Both the position numbers and the translations under genes were made by a program. Below, piece by piece: positions 62,232 through 64,000 of a stretch of DNA of 64,000 nt. The number at the start of each line of letters is the position of its first letter. Position 1 is the stretch's first letter. Under the pieces are notes generated by a model that did not search any database, was not told the DNA's origin, and worked only from the letters and a program-made list of their open reading frames with translations. The DNA is from Prevotella sp. (GTDB taxonomy: Bacteria > Bacteroidota > Bacteroidia > Bacteroidales > Bacteroidaceae): assembly GCA_017478025.1 (NCBI GenBank), contig JAFVGZ010000003.1, positions 62,001 to 126,000 on the forward strand. The letters are read 5' to 3'.

Positions 62232-64000
62232 ATGGCAAACGAAATCAAAGTACTTAATCATGCAGCGGACAATATCCGCATTCTTGCAGCTGCTGCTGTA
62301 GAAAAAGCGAAGTCTGGTCATCCTGGCGGCGCTATGGGTGGAGCAGACTTTATAAATGTGTTATATTCTGAATACCTGCAGTATGATCCGCAGAATCCTT
62401 CATGGAAGGGACGCGACCGCTTCTTCCTTGACCCGGGACACATGGCTCCTATGCTCTATTCACAGCTTTGTCTGGCAGGCAAGTTTACCCTTGATGAGCT
62501 GGCACAGTTGCGTCAATGGGGCTCTCCTACAACAGGACACCCTGAGTTTGAGATTGCCCGCGGCATAGAAAACACCTCCGGTCCTTTGGGACAGGGACAT
62601 GTGTTCGCAATAGGTGCTGCTATAGCTGCAAAGTTTCTTGCTGAGCACACGGGCAACCCTACATTCCAGAAAGAAACTATCTATGCCTATATCTCTGACG
62701 GCGGCATAGAGGAGGAAATCTCTCAAGGTGGTGCGCGTATTGCCTCTGTACTTGGACTTGATAACCTTATCATGTTCTATGACTCTAACGACATACAGCT
62801 GTCCACGGAGACAAAGGATGTGCTCAACGAGGATACTGCGGCCAAGTATCGCGCTCTCGGATGGAAGGTTATTGAGATAAACGGTAACGACGCAGCTGAG
62901 ATTCGCAAGGCGATAGAAGAGGCTAAGGCCGTGAAGGGACAGCCTACACTCATTATCGGTAAGTGTATCATGGGTAAGGGCGCGCTCAAAGAGGACGGCT
63001 CTTCCTATGAGGCAAACTGCAAGACCCACGGAGCACCACTCGGAGGCGGTGCCTTTGTCAATACAATAAAGAATCTTGGTGGCGATCCTGAGAATCCATT
63101 CCAGATCTTTGATGATGTAAAGGAACTCTATGCAAACCGTGCAAAGGAATTGGCAGGTATCTGTGCTGAGCGTTATGCCGAAGAAGAGGCTTGGGCAAAG
63201 GCAAATCCGGAGAAGGCTGCGCAGCTGGAGGATTGGTTTAGCGGTAAGACTCCTCAGATTGACTGGACAAAGGTGACACAGAAGGCTAATGACTCTACAC
63301 GTAGCGCATCTGCTGCATGTCTGGGTGCTCTGGCTGAGCAGGTGCCAAACATGATATGTGCTTCTGCTGACTTGTCAAACTCTGATAAGACTGACGGCTT
63401 CCTGAAGAAGACACGTGCGCTTACCAAGGACGACTTTGGTGGAGCATTCTTCCAAGCAGGTGTAGCAGAACTCACTATGGCATGTTGCTGTATCGGTATG
63501 GCTCTGCATGGAGGCGTAATACCTGCATGCGGTACATTCTTCGTATTCTCTGACTACATGAAGCCTGCCGTACGTATGGCTGCTTTGATGGAGTTGCCTG
63601 TGAAGTTCATCTGGACCCATGACGCATTCCGTGTGGGTGAGGACGGTCCTACACATGAGCCGGTAGAGCAGGAAGCACAGATACGACTGATGGAGAAACT
63701 GCACAACCATAGCGGCAAGCCATCTGTACTGGTTCTGCGTCCTGCAGAGGCTAAGGAAACTACTGAGGCTTGGAAACTGGCAATGGAGAATATGGCAACT
63801 CCAACAGCCTTGATTTTCTCACGTCAGAATATCGCAGACCTGCCTGAGGGTAATGACTATTCACAGGTGGCAAAGGGTGCATATATCATAGCAGGCTCAG
63901 ACGAGAATCCTGATGTTGTGTGTGTTGCATCCGGTTCAGAGGTGTCAACACTTGTTGCCGGAGCAGAATTGCTGCGCAAGGATGGTGTAAAGGTACGTAT
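62232..64000 (+). CDS. tkt: Transketolase (3' end outside the window)
   Basis: Thiamine-diphosphate enzyme linking pentose phosphates to glycolysis; here it would consume xylulose 5-phosphate made by AraD. About 590 of an expected 670 residues are present, with no stop before the window end. Motifs include KSGHPGGAMGGADF at residue 27, PGHMAPMLYSQ, the ThDP-magnesium region ISDGGIEEEISQGG and the second-domain FFVFSDYMKPAVRMAALMELPVKFIWTHDAFRVGEDGPTHEPVEQ block. The start ATG follows the kinase gene by 27 bp. Confidence 0.95.
   Translation, partial: MANEIKVLNHAADNIRILAAAAVEKAKSGHPGGAMGGADFINVLYSEYLQYDPQNPSWKGRDRFFLDPGHMAPMLYSQLCLAGKFTLDELAQLRQWGSPTTGHPEFEIARGIENTSGPLGQGHVFAIGAAIAAKFLAEHTGNPTFQKETIYAYISDGGIEEEISQGGARIASVLGLDNLIMFYDSNDIQLSTETKDVLNEDTAAKYRALGWKVIEINGNDAAEIRKAIEEAKAVKGQPTLIIGKCIMGKGALKEDGSSYEANCKTHGAPLGGGAFVNTIKNLGGDPENPFQIFDDVKELYANRAKELAGICAERYAEEEAWAKANPEKAAQLEDWFSGKTPQIDWTKVTQKANDSTRSASAACLGALAEQVPNMICASADLSNSDKTDGFLKKTRALTKDDFGGAFFQAGVAELTMACCCIGMALHGGVIPACGTFFVFSDYMKPAVRMAALMELPVKFIWTHDAFRVGEDGPTHEPVEQEAQIRLMEKLHNHSGKPSVLVLRPAEAKETTEAWKLAMENMATPTALIFSRQNIADLPEGNDYSQVAKGAYIIAGSDENPDVVCVASGSEVSTLVAGAELLRKDGVKVR

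Overview
The window is chromosomal DNA from a Bacteroidales bacterium, most likely a Prevotella-like (Prevotellaceae) species. The reasons are the -33 TTTG / -7 TAnnTTTG promoters, the lack of clear Shine-Dalgarno sites, type IX secretion genes (porQ, a porE-like gene), several protein families largely confined to this phylum (DUF3256, DUF4924, probably DUF6452/DUF6048), a T9SS-style C-terminus on a secreted xylanase, and a Bacteroides-type arabinose cluster. No database search was possible; family names rest on recognised motifs and architecture.

Layout. 1-5.8 kb: envelope lipoproteins, ApbE, a Crp/Fnr regulator, an M3 peptidase, a dCMP-deaminase-like enzyme and a CtpA-like protease. 7.4-11.8 kb: an aromatic amino acid operon (pheA, aminotransferase, DAHP synthase-chorismate mutase, tyrA). 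A promoter, a 27-codon leader peptide with eight alternating Tyr/Phe codons and mutually exclusive antiterminator and terminator helices precede it: a complete-looking transcription attenuator. 11.8-24.7 kb: a large multi-domain GH10 xylanase, purA, hisS, an SGNH acetylesterase, miaA, a lipid kinase, a TPR protein, prfC, DUF4924 and a LysE exporter, then the RNase P RNA. 25-38.5 kb: envelope stress-type small proteins, a SPOR lipoprotein, ruvX, def, TPR/DUF3256, a possible small RNA, porQ, a prenyl synthase, TatD, a PorE-like protein, an rRNA methyltransferase and a SIMPL protein.

38.5-46.5 kb is an accessory island. It opens with 1.7 kb of gene-free, repeat-rich DNA: a MITE-like element, an IS4-type transposase remnant, a 22-bp repeat array and a perfect 25-bp inverted repeat. 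A restriction-modification operon follows: an accessory subunit, an Eco57I-type N6-adenine methyltransferase and a GIY-YIG nuclease/SF2 helicase fusion. A toxin-antitoxin pair with a broken ParE-like toxin is lodged inside it. A long 5' untranslated region with four nested helices ends two bases before the first gene of the operon. I consider this RNA and the aromatic leader the most interesting items here.

46.5-54.3 kb: an NhaC antiporter, an ABC-F ATPase, RNase Z, a LolA-like protein and FtsK, all on the minus strand. 54.5-64 kb: an L-arabinose/sugar catabolic cluster (galM, sodium:sugar symporter, araD, araA, FGGY kinase, transketolase running off the end).

A theme across the window is dispersed short repeats. 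A G/C palindromic element occurs five times, three of them inside reading frames. A CCTGCGG hairpin element occurs four times. A 54-bp element occurs twice. A 22-bp GAGTAACTT array occurs at two loci, and many AT-rich word repeats sit in gene gaps.
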